DNA of 13,007 nucleotides, from positions 1 through 13,007 of the forward strand of contig NZ_CALLYO010000384.1 of NCBI RefSeq assembly GCF_937858865.1, in the 5' to 3' direction. The stretch comes from an uncultured Amaricoccus sp. (GTDB taxonomy: Bacteria > Pseudomonadota > Alphaproteobacteria > Rhodobacterales > Rhodobacteraceae). The position numbers and the translations under genes were made by a program. Shown piece by piece: positions 1-6,362 of the stretch (positions within the stretch are counted from its first letter, which is position 1; every line of letters begins with the position of its first letter). Below the pieces are notes generated by a model, which did no database searches, was not told the DNA's origin, and worked only from the letters and a program-made list of their open reading frames with translations.

Positions 1-1660
1 CCCGCCCGAAGCCGGTGGCGAAGGCGAAGGGGATCCGCCGCCGGCGCAGCTCCACGGCCAGCTCGTCCACCCGCGCCCCCGCGAGGTTGGCGTCGAGCAG
101 CACCGCATCCGGCAGGACCTCGGCTATCAGCTGCCGTGCGGTCGCGGGATCGGTCGCCGGCCCGATGACCGTCCCGCCCGCCGCGAGGAGCTGCTCCTCG
201 ATGTCCATGGCGATGATCGGCTCGTCCTCTACCACCAGGATGCGCAGCCCGCTCAGCGCGAGCGACCCGGCCGCGCCCGCCGGCGCGGCGTCCGGGCTGC
301 GTTCCGATCCGTTCGCCACGGCGTCCTCGGGCAGCGGCAGGCGGATCTCGCAGGCGAGGCCCTCGGGAAGCCGGCGGATTTCCGCGCGGCCGCCGTCCGA
401 GCGGAGCGAGCGCTCGATGAGCAGCGTGCCGAACCCCGGCGTCGCCGCCGGCTCCCGGCGGCCCGTGCCCGACTCGCGCCACTCGATCAGGAGCTCGGGC
501 GGGCCGTCCTGCCGCCGCTCCACCCGCCAGGCGATGGCGAGCCGCCCGGCCGGCTTCGCGAGCGCGCCGTACTTGCGCGCGTTCGTCGCCAGCTCGTGCA
601 GCACCAGCGCGAGCTGCAGCGCGGAGCGCGACTCGAGCACCACCTGCGGCCCGCTCCAGGCGATGCGCGGGTCGTGCGGGCCGAGGTCGACCTGCTCGCG
701 CACCAGATCGCCGAGCCCGGCGCGCTGCCGCTCGCCGCGCACCAGGATGTCGTGGGCGCGGGCCAGCGCCTGCAGCCGGCCGGTGAAGCTCGCGACGAAG
801 GCGCTCGGGCTCGGCTCGACGCGGAGCGACTGCCGCGCGATGGCCTGGATGATGGCGAGCGTGTTCTTGACCCGGTGGTTGAGCTCGCCGAGCAGCAGCT
901 GCTGCATCTCCTCGGCCCGCTTGCGCTCGGTGATGTCGCGGGCGACCTTCGAGGCGCCGACCACCTCGCCCGCGCGGTTGCGGATCGGCGAGACGGTGAG
1001 CGAGACGAGGACCCGCCGCCCGTCCTTGCCGACCCGCTCGGTGTCGAAATGCTCGACCCGCTCGCCCCGCCGCAGGCGCGCGAGGATCGCCTCCTCCTCG
1101 GTCCGGAGCGCGGGCGGGATGATCCTGGTGATCGGCTGGCCGATCATCTCCTCCGGCTCGTAGCCGAAGATGCGCGTCGCGCTGGCGTTCCAGGAGGTCA
1201 CCACGCCGGCGAGGGTCTTCGAGATGATCGCATCCTCCGAGGAGGCGACGATGGCGGCGAGCCGCGCCGTGGTGATGTCGTCCGCCGGCTGGCGGTCGTC
1301 GAGCGCCTCGGTCTCGAGGAGGACCTCGACCGCCCCGGCGCCGTCGCGGAGCGGGGCGGCGCGCACGCGCAGGCGCAGCCGCCTGCCGTCGGGGCGCGCG
1401 GCCAGGGCGGCGAGATCCGCCGGCGCGCCGGTCGCCAGCGCCCGCGCCGCGGCGCTCTCCTCCCAGCGCATCGCCTGACCGTCCGGGTGCCGCAGGCCGA
1501 GCGCCTCCCAGCCGTCGACGCCGATCACGGGCCGGTGCCCGAGCAGCGCGGCGAGGGCCTCGTTGACGGCAATGATCCGCCCCTCGGCGTCGGTGGCGCA
1601 GAGGGCGACCGGCAGGCTGTCGGCGAGCTCGTTCGGCATTCCGACGCTACGTTTCCGCAT
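1..1660 (-). CDS. Hybrid HWE-family sensor histidine kinase (PAS-PAS-HWE-receiver), 3' end outside window
   Basis: About 553 codons are visible, reading from ATG 1660 to the left edge with no stop, so the C-terminus is cut. No N-terminal membrane segment is seen, so the protein is probably cytoplasmic. A degenerate PAS covers residues ~9-100 and a clear PAS with PAC tail covers ~118-250, ending in DITERKRAEE. The HWE dimerisation helix carries ELNHRVKNTLAIIQAIARQ with phospho-accepting His262. The N box is LHELATNARKYGAL (His355, Asn360) and the G1 box is IEWRES (Trp394, Glu396). These are the H and WxE marks that define the HWE family. A receiver domain starts at ~471 (RILVVEDEP) with phospho-acceptor Asp523 in LLDANLAG and ends near FATGFGR at the edge. 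HWE kinases use PAS sensors for light, redox or stress; the signal here is unknown. Start: ATG 1660 has GGAGG close upstream; in-frame ATG 1639 is an alternative with a poorer site. Confidence 0.93.
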   Translation of the reverse strand, partial: MRKRSVGMPNELADSLPVALCATDAEGRIIAVNEALAALLGHRPVIGVDGWEALGLRHPDGQAMRWEESAAARALATGAPADLAALAARPDGRRLRLRVRAAPLRDGAGAVEVLLETEALDDRQPADDITTARLAAIVASSEDAIISKTLAGVVTSWNASATRIFGYEPEEMIGQPITRIIPPALRTEEEAILARLRRGERVEHFDTERVGKDGRRVLVSLTVSPIRNRAGEVVGASKVARDITERKRAEEMQQLLLGELNHRVKNTLAIIQAIARQSLRVEPSPSAFVASFTGRLQALARAHDILVRGERQRAGLGDLVREQVDLGPHDPRIAWSGPQVVLESRSALQLALVLHELATNARKYGALAKPAGRLAIAWRVERRQDGPPELLIEWRESGTGRREPAATPGFGTLLIERSLRSDGGRAEIRRLPEGLACEIRLPLPEDAVANGSERSPDAAPAGAAGSLALSGLRILVVEDEPIIAMDIEEQLLAAGGTVIGPATDPATARQLIAEVLPDAVLLDANLAGARVDELAVELRRRRIPFAFATGFGR

Positions 1661-1759
1661 GCCCTCCGGTTCCGTTGCGCAAGGGAGACTGGTCGGCCGT
1701 TCCTGCTTACCCGCTTCGGCCGGCGGTTGGTAGCCGGCTGGCGGCCGTCCAGTTGCCAC

Positions 1760-1788
1760 TTGAACTCCGCTGCCCCGCGTCGTAACCA
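1760..1788 (+). promoter_or_regulatory. Candidate sigma-70 promoter for tRNA-Pro
   Basis: TTGAAC (1760-1765) is followed after 17 nt by TAACCA (1783-1788). The expected start of transcription is about 6 nt before the tRNA 5' end at 1801. The -35 matches 4 of 6 consensus bases and the -10 only 2 of 6, so this rests mainly on spacing and position. It lies in the 140-nt divergent spacer between the kinase start and the tRNA. That spacer also holds the perfect 8-bp palindrome TTGCGCAA (1675-1682), of unknown meaning. Confidence 0.3.
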
Positions 1789-1800
1789 CTCGCCGCACGT

Positions 1801-1877
1801 CGGAGTGTAGCGCAGCCTGGTAGCGCACCTGCTTCGGGAGCAGGGGGCCGGAGGTTCGAATCCTCTCACTCCGACCA
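1801..1877 (+). tRNA. tRNA-Pro, anticodon CGG
   Basis: The 77-nt sequence folds as a complete cloverleaf. The 7-bp acceptor stem is CGGAGTG with CACTCCG. The D stem is GCGC/GCGC, and the anticodon stem CCTGC/GCAGG encloses loop TTCGGGA with anticodon CGG at 1835-1837. The variable loop is 5 nt, and the T stem GGAGG/CCTCT (one G-U) carries loop TTCGAAT. The discriminator is A1874 and CCA is encoded at 1875-1877. The C1-G72 pair and A73 are typical of proline tRNAs, and CGG reads codon CCG, which is heavily used in this GC-rich DNA. No terminator is seen between the tRNA and the glycosyltransferase start at 1902. Confidence 0.98.
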
Positions 1878-1901
1878 ATTTCGCGACCACGCCGGGGGCC
1901 C

Positions 1902-2666
1902 ATGTCGCCACGGATTGATTCGCCCTGGCTCTCCATCGTCGTGCCGCTGAAGAACGAGGCCGGGAACGTCGGCTTCGTGGCCGAGGCGATCGTCGAGGCC
2001 TGCGCGCCGCTCGCGCCCTACGAGATCGTCTTCGTCGACGACGGATCCGACGACGACACGGCCGCCGGCGTCCTCGCCCTCGCCGAACGCTTCCCGCAGA
2101 TCCGCCTCGTCCAGCATCCGGTCAGCGCCGGACAGTCGGCCGCCGTCCACAGCGGAGTCACCCTGGCCCGCGGCAGCGCCGTCTGCACCCTCGACGGCGA
2201 CGGCCAGAACCCGCCGTCCGAGATCCCGAAGCTCGCCGCCCGCCTCGAGGGCCGGGACTTCCCCGAGGGGGTCGCCCTCGTCGCCGGCCAGCGCATCGGC
2301 CGGCAGGACACCGCCTCGAAGCGCCTCGCCTCGCGGGCCGGCAACGCCATCCGCCAGGCGCTGCTGCACGACGACACCCGCGATTCGGGCTGCGGGCTCA
2401 AGCTCTTCCGCCGCGACGTCTTCCTCACCCTGCCCTACTTCGACCATATGCACCGCTTCCTGCCGGCGCTCGTCGCCCGCGACGGCTGGAAGACGCTGCA
2501 CCAGGACGTCGCCCACGCCCCGCGCCACGCCGGCCGCTCCAACTATTCCAACCTCGCGCGCGCGGTCGTCGGCGCCTACGATCTCGTCGGCGTGACCTGG
2601 CTGATCCGGCGGCGCAAGAAGGCGCGGCCGAGCGAGGTGACGTCGCCGGTCAATCGGGGAAGCTGA
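1902..2666 (+). CDS. Family 2 glycosyltransferase (polyprenyl-phosphate sugar synthase, ArnC/DPM1-like)
   Basis: A 254-residue GT-A fold transferase. The nucleotide-sugar site opens with [14 protein letters not shown] (residues 10-23) and VDDGSDDDT (Asp46/Asp47). The metal site is LDGDGQNPP (Asp98/Asp100). Further on are [14 protein letters not shown] and MHRFLPAL, which are typical of the dolichyl/undecaprenyl-phosphate sugar synthase branch. It lacks the C-terminal pair of membrane helices present in ArnC and ends in a basic tail ([10 protein letters not shown]), so it is probably a peripheral inner-membrane enzyme. It likely transfers a sugar from a nucleotide donor to a polyprenyl phosphate for use by the GT39 enzyme downstream; the sugar cannot be told from sequence. 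The start is ATG 1902, with only a weak G-rich stretch before it, 24 nt after the tRNA. The stop lies 2 nt before the next gene, so it heads an operon. Confidence 0.93.
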   Translation: MSPRIDSPWLSIVVPLKNEAGNVGFVAEAIVEACAPLAPYEIVFVDDGSDDDTAAGVLALAERFPQIRLVQHPVSAGQSAAVHSGVTLARGSAVCTLDGDGQNPPSEIPKLAARLEGRDFPEGVALVAGQRIGRQDTASKRLASRAGNAIRQALLHDDTRDSGCGLKLFRRDVFLTLPYFDHMHRFLPALVARDGWKTLHQDVAHAPRHAGRSNYSNLARAVVGAYDLVGVTWLIRRRKKARPSEVTSPVNRGS

Positions 2667-2668
2667 CC

Positions 2669-2971
2669 ATGCAGACGCTCTTCGAGATCTTCCGGGTCAA
2701 CCACTGGGGCGAATTCTGGTGGATCATGGTCGGCTTCCTCGGCCAGGCGCTCTTCTCCATGCGCTTCCTGATCCAGTGGATCATGTCCGAGCGCGCCCGC
2801 CGCTCGGTGATGCCCACCGCCTTCTGGTACTTCTCGCTCGCCGGCGGCCTCGTCCTCCTCACCTACGCCATCTACCGCCGCGACCCGGTCTTCATTCTCG
2901 GCCAGGGCATGGGCCTCGTCATCTACGTCCGCAACCTCTGGCTGATCCATGGCGCCGACCGCCCTGCCTGA
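2669..2971 (+). CDS. Stand-alone LAB_N-domain membrane protein (lipid A biosynthesis N-terminal domain)
   Basis: A 100-residue protein that is almost entirely the LAB_N domain, the small membrane domain first named from the N-terminus of some lipid-A-disaccharide synthases. Visible family marks are WGEFWWIMVGFLGQALFSMR, FLIQWIMSER, PTAFWYFSLAGG and LGQGMGLVIYVRNLWLI. Three hydrophobic segments lie at roughly residues 14-32, 50-66 and 72-90. No catalytic LpxB domain is attached. The start ATG 2669 has GGGGA 8 nt upstream and follows the GT2 stop by 2 nt; the 3' end overlaps the GT39 gene by 23 nt. In rhizobia and relatives such proteins sit between ArnC-like and ArnT-like enzymes. An accessory or flipping role for the lipid-linked sugar is an inference from that position and from its small three-helix form. 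Confidence 0.9.
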   Translation: MQTLFEIFRVNHWGEFWWIMVGFLGQALFSMRFLIQWIMSERARRSVMPTAFWYFSLAGGLVLLTYAIYRRDPVFILGQGMGLVIYVRNLWLIHGADRPA

Positions 2972-4394
2972 AGGAGGATCGGAAGCCCGGGCCTTCGCCC
3001 TCGGCCTGCTCGGCATCGCCCTCGTCACCCTCTGGCGGCTCGCGCTCCTGCCCTTCGACAGCGCCGACCTCTTCGTCGACGACGCGCAATACTGGTTCTG
3101 GGGCCAGACCCTCGACTGGGGCTATTATTCCAAGCCCCCGCTCATCGCCTGGATCCTCCGCCTCTCCACCGACCTCGGCAGCGACAGCCGCTTCTTCATC
3201 CGCCTGCCGCTCCCGCTCATCCACGCCGCCACCGCGGTTGTCGTCGCGCTGATCGCCCGCCGCCTCTACGGCCCGCGCACCGGCGGCATCGCCGGCTTCG
3301 CCTTCGCGACCCTCCCGGCCGTCGCCCTCGGCAGCCTCCTCGTCTCGACCGACACGCCGATGCTCCTCTGCTTCGCGCTGGCGATGCTCGCGCAGCTCCA
3401 CCTCGCCGAGCGCCGCTCCCGCGGCTGGGCGATCCTCCTCGGTGCCGCGGTCGGCGCCGGCCTCATGGCGAAATACGCCATGGTCTACTTCCCGCTCTCC
3501 GCCGCCCTCGCCGCCCTCCTCGTCCCCTCCGCCCGCATCGCCTGGCGCGACGCGGCGCTCGCCGCCCTCGTCGCCCTCGTTGTCGTCGCGCCCAACCTCG
3601 TCTGGAACGCGGCCAACCAGTTCGCCACCCTGCACCACACCGCCGACAACGCCGACTGGCGTGGCCCGAGCCTCGACATCGCCGGCCTCGCCGAGTTCCT
3701 CGCCGGCCAGTTCGCCGTCGCCGGGCCCGTCTTCTTCGCCGCCTACCTCGCCGGCCTCCGCCTCGGCGATCCGACGCGGGCCTACCTCGCGCTCATGTCG
3801 CTCCCCGTCTTCGCCATCGTCTCGGTGCAGGCGCTGGTCTCCGGCGCCAACGCCAACTGGGCCGCCGCCGGCCACCTCGCCGCCCTCGTCCTCGCTGCCG
3901 CCGTCCTCGCGCCGCGCCCGCGCCTCCTCGCGCTCGGCTTCGCCATCAACCTCGCCGTCACCCTGGCGCTGCCGGTCGCCGCCGTATTCGCCGACAGCTG
4001 GCGCCTGGGCGGCAACCTCGTCCTCCACCGCTACGTCGGCCAGTCGGCGCTCAGCCGCCAGGCCGCCGAGATCGCGCGCGAGAACGGCCTCGACACCCTG
4101 GTCAGCGGCAGCCGCGCCATGCTCGCCGACTTCTTCTACACGCTGCGCGACTCCGGCCTCGCCATCTACGCCGAGCCGACCGAGGGCTTCCCGCCGCACC
4201 ACTATGCCCAGAAGCACCCGCTGCCCCCCGGCGCTGGCGACGTCCTCTTCGTCACCCGCAATCCCGCCGGCCCGGCCTGCCGCACGGCCGTCCCCTTCGC
4301 CGAGGTCGCCCGCTGGCGTCCGGCCGAGGGCTACGTCACCGGCGACATCATCGCCTTCCGCGTGCCGCGCGCCTGCTGGTTCCCGGAGGCCTGA
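2949..4394 (+). CDS. GT39-family (PMT_2/ArnT-like) integral membrane glycosyltransferase
   Basis: 481 residues with about ten or more hydrophobic segments. The first periplasmic loop has the family signature: acidic pair Asp44-Asp45 in FVDDAQYWFW, then LDWGYYSKPPLIAWILRL (residues ~55-72). In ArnT and protein mannosyltransferases the acidic residues of this loop are catalytic. The C-terminal third forms a soluble, presumably periplasmic domain ending near FRVPRACWF. Family role: take a sugar from polyprenyl phosphate and attach it to lipid A, core sugar or protein on the periplasmic side. The GT2 plus LAB_N neighbours fit that pathway; sugar and acceptor are unknown. The start ATG 2949 overlaps the upstream gene by 23 nt and has a weak ribosome site, suggesting translational coupling. 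Third codon positions are strongly C-rich, which creates a 432-codon antisense open frame that is not a gene. Confidence 0.92.
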   Translation: MAPTALPEGGSEARAFALGLLGIALVTLWRLALLPFDSADLFVDDAQYWFWGQTLDWGYYSKPPLIAWILRLSTDLGSDSRFFIRLPLPLIHAATAVVVALIARRLYGPRTGGIAGFAFATLPAVALGSLLVSTDTPMLLCFALAMLAQLHLAERRSRGWAILLGAAVGAGLMAKYAMVYFPLSAALAALLVPSARIAWRDAALAALVALVVVAPNLVWNAANQFATLHHTADNADWRGPSLDIAGLAEFLAGQFAVAGPVFFAAYLAGLRLGDPTRAYLALMSLPVFAIVSVQALVSGANANWAAAGHLAALVLAAAVLAPRPRLLALGFAINLAVTLALPVAAVFADSWRLGGNLVLHRYVGQSALSRQAAEIARENGLDTLVSGSRAMLADFFYTLRDSGLAIYAEPTEGFPPHHYAQKHPLPPGAGDVLFVTRNPAGPACRTAVPFAEVARWRPAEGYVTGDIIAFRVPRACWFPEA

Positions 4395-4405
4395 CGGACC
4401 CCGAA

Positions 4406-5608
4406 TTGGCCCTCCACGTCCGCCACCCGAGCCTCATTCTCAGCGCCCAGCCGAACGCCTGGACCTTCTCGATCCTCTTCTTCCTAGAGTCGGTCGCCCG
4501 CGCCTCGCTCGTCACCGTGCTGCCGCTCACCGCCTACGCGCTCTTCGGCGGCAAGGAGGCGGTGAGCCTCGCCTATACCCTCGTCTCCCTCGTCGCGCTC
4601 GGCTTCACCTTCGCCATCCCCGCCCTCGTCCGCCGGCTCAGCCGCCGCTGGGCCTATACCCTCGGCGCCACCCTTCTCGGCGTCTTCGCGCTCCTCCTCG
4701 CGCTCGACGCGCCGCCCGCCCTCGTCCTCGGCATGTTCTGCCGCACCGCCGGGGCGGCGCTCCTCAACGTCACCCTCGCGCTCTACATCATGGACAATAT
4801 CGGCAAGCGCGAGCTCACCCGCTCCGAGCCGCTGCGCCTCGCCACCGCGACGCTGGCCTGGGGCCTCGCCCCCTATGCCGGCGTCCGGCTGATGCAGGCC
4901 TGGGGCCTCTGGGCGCCGGCCGCGCTCAGCCTCGCCGCGGTCCTCATGCTGCTCGCCGCCTTCTGGGCGCTCCGCCTCGCCGAGGGCGGGCCGATCCGCG
5001 CCGGCCGCGGCCCGGCGCCGCTCACCCGGCCGCTCGCCGCCATCCGCCGCTTCGTGGCCCAGCCGCGCCTGCGCCTCGCCTGGTCGATCGCCTTCGCCCG
5101 CTCGGCCTTCTGGACCACCTTCTTCATCTACGTCCCGATCCTGATGCTCGAGGGCGGCCTCGGGGCCAGCGCCGGCGGGATGGCGGTGGCGGCCGGAAAC
5201 CTCATGCTGCTCAACAACCTCTTCGCCCGCGGCTGGGCGGAGCGGCATTCGCTGCGCGTCGTGCTCGGCGCCGCGCTCCTCTCCGCCGCCGCCCTGACGC
5301 TCGCCGCCGGCCTCCTCGGCCCGGCCCTCCCCGCGGCGGCCGGCGCCACCATGGTCGCCGGCGCCTTCTTCGTCGCGCTCATCGACGGGCTCGGCCCCGT
5401 CCCCTTCCTGCGCGCGGTCCGCGCCCACGAGCGCGCGCCGATGACCGCCATCTACCGCACCTACCTCGACGCCTCCGAGCTGCTGCCGCCGCTCGCCTAC
5501 TTCTTCCTCTTCATGCTCGGCGGCTTCCCCGCCGCCTTCGCCGCCCTCGCCCTCCTCCTCGCCGGCATCGGCCTCCTGACCCTGCGCCACCTGCCGCGCG
5601 GGATGTAG
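4406..5608 (+). CDS. Major facilitator superfamily (MFS) transporter
   Basis: 400 residues, with about twelve hydrophobic segments in two halves and a central basic loop near residues 190-225 (LRLAEGGPIRAGRGPAPL to RRFVAQPRLR). The loop after the second helix carries LVRRLSRRWAYTLGA, matching the basic motif A of MFS proteins in position and character. The substrate cannot be assigned. The gene begins 11 nt after the GT39 stop, so it is probably the last gene of the cassette. It might export or import a cassette substrate or be unrelated cargo; both are inference. The start is TTG 4406; no ATG or GTG precedes the first helix, and the nearest GGAGG (4385-4389) is rather far upstream, so the start is uncertain by a few codons. 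The stop TAG overlaps the -35 box of the toxin-antitoxin promoter candidate. Confidence 0.85.
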   Translation: MALHVRHPSLILSAQPNAWTFSILFFLESVARASLVTVLPLTAYALFGGKEAVSLAYTLVSLVALGFTFAIPALVRRLSRRWAYTLGATLLGVFALLLALDAPPALVLGMFCRTAGAALLNVTLALYIMDNIGKRELTRSEPLRLATATLAWGLAPYAGVRLMQAWGLWAPAALSLAAVLMLLAAFWALRLAEGGPIRAGRGPAPLTRPLAAIRRFVAQPRLRLAWSIAFARSAFWTTFFIYVPILMLEGGLGASAGGMAVAAGNLMLLNNLFARGWAERHSLRVVLGAALLSAAALTLAAGLLGPALPAAAGATMVAGAFFVALIDGLGPVPFLRAVRAHERAPMTAIYRTYLDASELLPPLAYFFLFMLGGFPAAFAALALLLAGIGLLTLRHLPRGM

Positions 5609-5634
5609 ACATGCGCTCTCCGCGTGCGTATACA
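5606..5634 (+). promoter_or_regulatory. Candidate sigma-70 promoter of the AbrB-Doc module
   Basis: TAGACA (5606-5611, 5 of 6 to TTGACA) and TATACA (5629-5634, 4 of 6 to TATAAT) are separated by exactly 17 nt. The AT-rich patch stands out in very GC-rich DNA. Transcription would start near 5641, leaving a leader of about 20 nt before ATG 5662. The -35 box begins in the stop codon of the MFS gene. Confidence 0.55.
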
Positions 5635-5644
5635 CATGAGTATA
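5629..5644 (+). promoter_or_regulatory. Inverted repeat over the -10 box, candidate autorepression operator
   Basis: TATAC (5629-5633) and GTATA (5640-5644) are perfect inverted arms around 6 nt. They overlap the -10 box and start point of the candidate promoter. Type II antitoxins of the AbrB/MazE class usually bind such short palindromes at their own promoter, so this is the likeliest operator. The short arms limit confidence. Confidence 0.45.
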
Positions 5645-5661
5645 TCCGCAGGGAACAAGCC

Positions 5662-5886
5662 ATGATGGAGTCGAAGGTCCGCAAGGTCGGCAACTCGGCG
5701 GTGATGACGCTCACCTCGGAAATGCTGGCGATTCTCGATGTGAAGGAAGGGGATGCGCTCTTCGTCGTCCGCGGCGACGACGGAACGCTCAAGGTGATGG
5801 CGCACGATCCCGAGGTCGCGGCGGCACTGGCGGCGGCGGAGATCGTGATGGACGAGAACCGGGACATGCTGGCCGCCCTCGCATGA
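5662..5886 (+). CDS. AbrB/MazE/SpoVT-type antitoxin of a Doc toxin-antitoxin pair
   Basis: 74 residues. The N-terminal swapped-hairpin DNA-binding domain (residues ~3-48) shows KVRKVGNSAVMTL, then LAILDVKEGDALFVV, the usual layout of SpoVT/AbrB antitoxins. The acidic, alanine-rich C-terminal stretch (PEVAAALAAAEIVMDENRDM) is the expected flexible toxin-binding segment. Role: neutralise Doc and, with it, repress the operon. The start ATG 5662 has AGGGA 7 nt upstream; ATG 5665 directly follows. A longer frame runs in from upstream but would place the start before the promoter elements. The stop overlaps the toxin start by 4 nt (ATGA). Base and codon use look less extreme (lower G+C, more A-ending codons) than in the preceding cassette, hinting at separate acquisition. 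Confidence 0.9.
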   Translation: MMESKVRKVGNSAVMTLTSEMLAILDVKEGDALFVVRGDDGTLKVMAHDPEVAAALAAAEIVMDENRDMLAALA

Positions 5887-6272
5887 GCGGTCCGGTCTGG
5901 GTGCCGATCCGCGCGATCACCGTCATCCATGACCGCCAGATCTCGCGCCACGGTGGAAGTCCCGGCACGCGCGACCTCGCGCTTCTCGAGATGGGATGCG
6001 CCCGCGCCATGGACCTTCACGCCTATGGCCGGCCGTCGCTCGCCGAAATGGCGGCGGCCTATGCCTTCGGCCTCGCGAAGGCGCATGCCTTCGTCGACGG
6101 CAACAAGCGCACGGCCTTCGTCACCGCCGTCACCTTCCTGCGCCTGAACGGCTATGCCTTCCGGCCGGGCCCGCACGAGGGCGTCCGCATGATGGAGGGC
6201 CTGGCGTCAGGCGATGTCGATGAAGCGGGCTTCGCGGCGTGGCTCGCCGAAGGCATGACGCGCCTTCCCTGA
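5883..6272 (+). CDS. doc: Doc (death-on-curing) toxin, Fic-fold kinase
   Basis: 129 residues, close to the usual Doc length of about 125. The core motif is HAFVDGNKRTAF, with His68, Phe70, Asp72, Asn74, Lys75 and Arg76, which is the Doc form HxFxDxNKR rather than the Fic form HPFxxGNGR. The N-terminal IHDRQISRHGGSPGTRD is also typical of Doc. P1 Doc phosphorylates EF-Tu and stops translation; the motif residues needed for this are present, so the protein is probably active. It overlaps the antitoxin by 4 nt, which suggests coupled translation. The partner is an AbrB-type antitoxin instead of Phd, a pairing also known in other proteobacteria. This is a chromosomal copy with no plasmid genes nearby. 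Confidence 0.94.
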   Translation: MSGPVWVPIRAITVIHDRQISRHGGSPGTRDLALLEMGCARAMDLHAYGRPSLAEMAAAYAFGLAKAHAFVDGNKRTAFVTAVTFLRLNGYAFRPGPHEGVRMMEGLASGDVDEAGFAAWLAEGMTRLP

Positions 6273-6330
6273 GCTGCCGCCGACTGCCTCGGGCAGCGCC
6301 CGCCCCTGTTTACTTTTGCCGGCGAAAGCG

Positions 6331-6355
6331 CCAGAAGGCCGTCGCGCTTCTGGAG
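6331..6355 (+). promoter_or_regulatory. Leader hairpin reaching the asd ribosome binding site
   Basis: CCAGAAG (6331-6337) pairs perfectly with CTTCTGG (6347-6353) around a 9-nt loop. The GG of the Shine-Dalgarno GGAG (6352-6355) lies in the 3' arm, and ATG follows 7 nt later. Just upstream, 6313-6328 (CTTTTGCCGGCGAAAG) is a near-perfect dyad that could be an operator. The 90-nt gap after doc shows no convincing -35/-10 pair. Confidence 0.35.
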
Positions 6356-6362
6356 AACGGAA

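Noticed and set aside
1525..1911. Minus-strand open frame of 128 codons with [20 protein letters not shown]
   Set aside because: This peptide is the antisense translation of the tRNA-Pro gene, a common false protein in databases; it also overlaps the kinase start region.
2968..2980. Strong AAGGAGG inside the start of the GT39 gene, suggesting a later start codon
   Set aside because: No ATG, GTG or TTG follows in frame at a usable distance, so ATG 2949 is kept; the match is probably chance.
2919..4217. 432-codon minus-strand open frame opposite the GT39 gene, and a similar 383-codon one opposite the MFS gene (4484-5635)
   Set aside because: Both are extremely rich in Glu, Gly, Ala and Arg, as expected from reading GC-rich, C3-biased genes backwards. 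They show no domain and no ribosome site.
3442..5661. Plus-strand open frame joining the GT39 and MFS region to the antitoxin
   Set aside because: The upstream part is a Pro/Ser/Arg-rich shadow of the two membrane-protein genes. Only the part from ATG 5662 has antitoxin character and a ribosome site.
6273..6320. Terminator after doc formed by CTGCC/GGCAG (6284-6296)
   Set aside because: Only 5 bp with a 3-nt loop, and the T-rich stretch lies more than 10 nt downstream, so it is not convincing as an intrinsic terminator.
1801..6362. Genomic island attached at tRNA-Pro and ending with the toxin-antitoxin genes
   Set aside because: Tempting because of the tRNA, the codon bias and the terminal toxin-antitoxin pair, but I see no repeat of the tRNA 3' end near 6270-6362 and no integrase.
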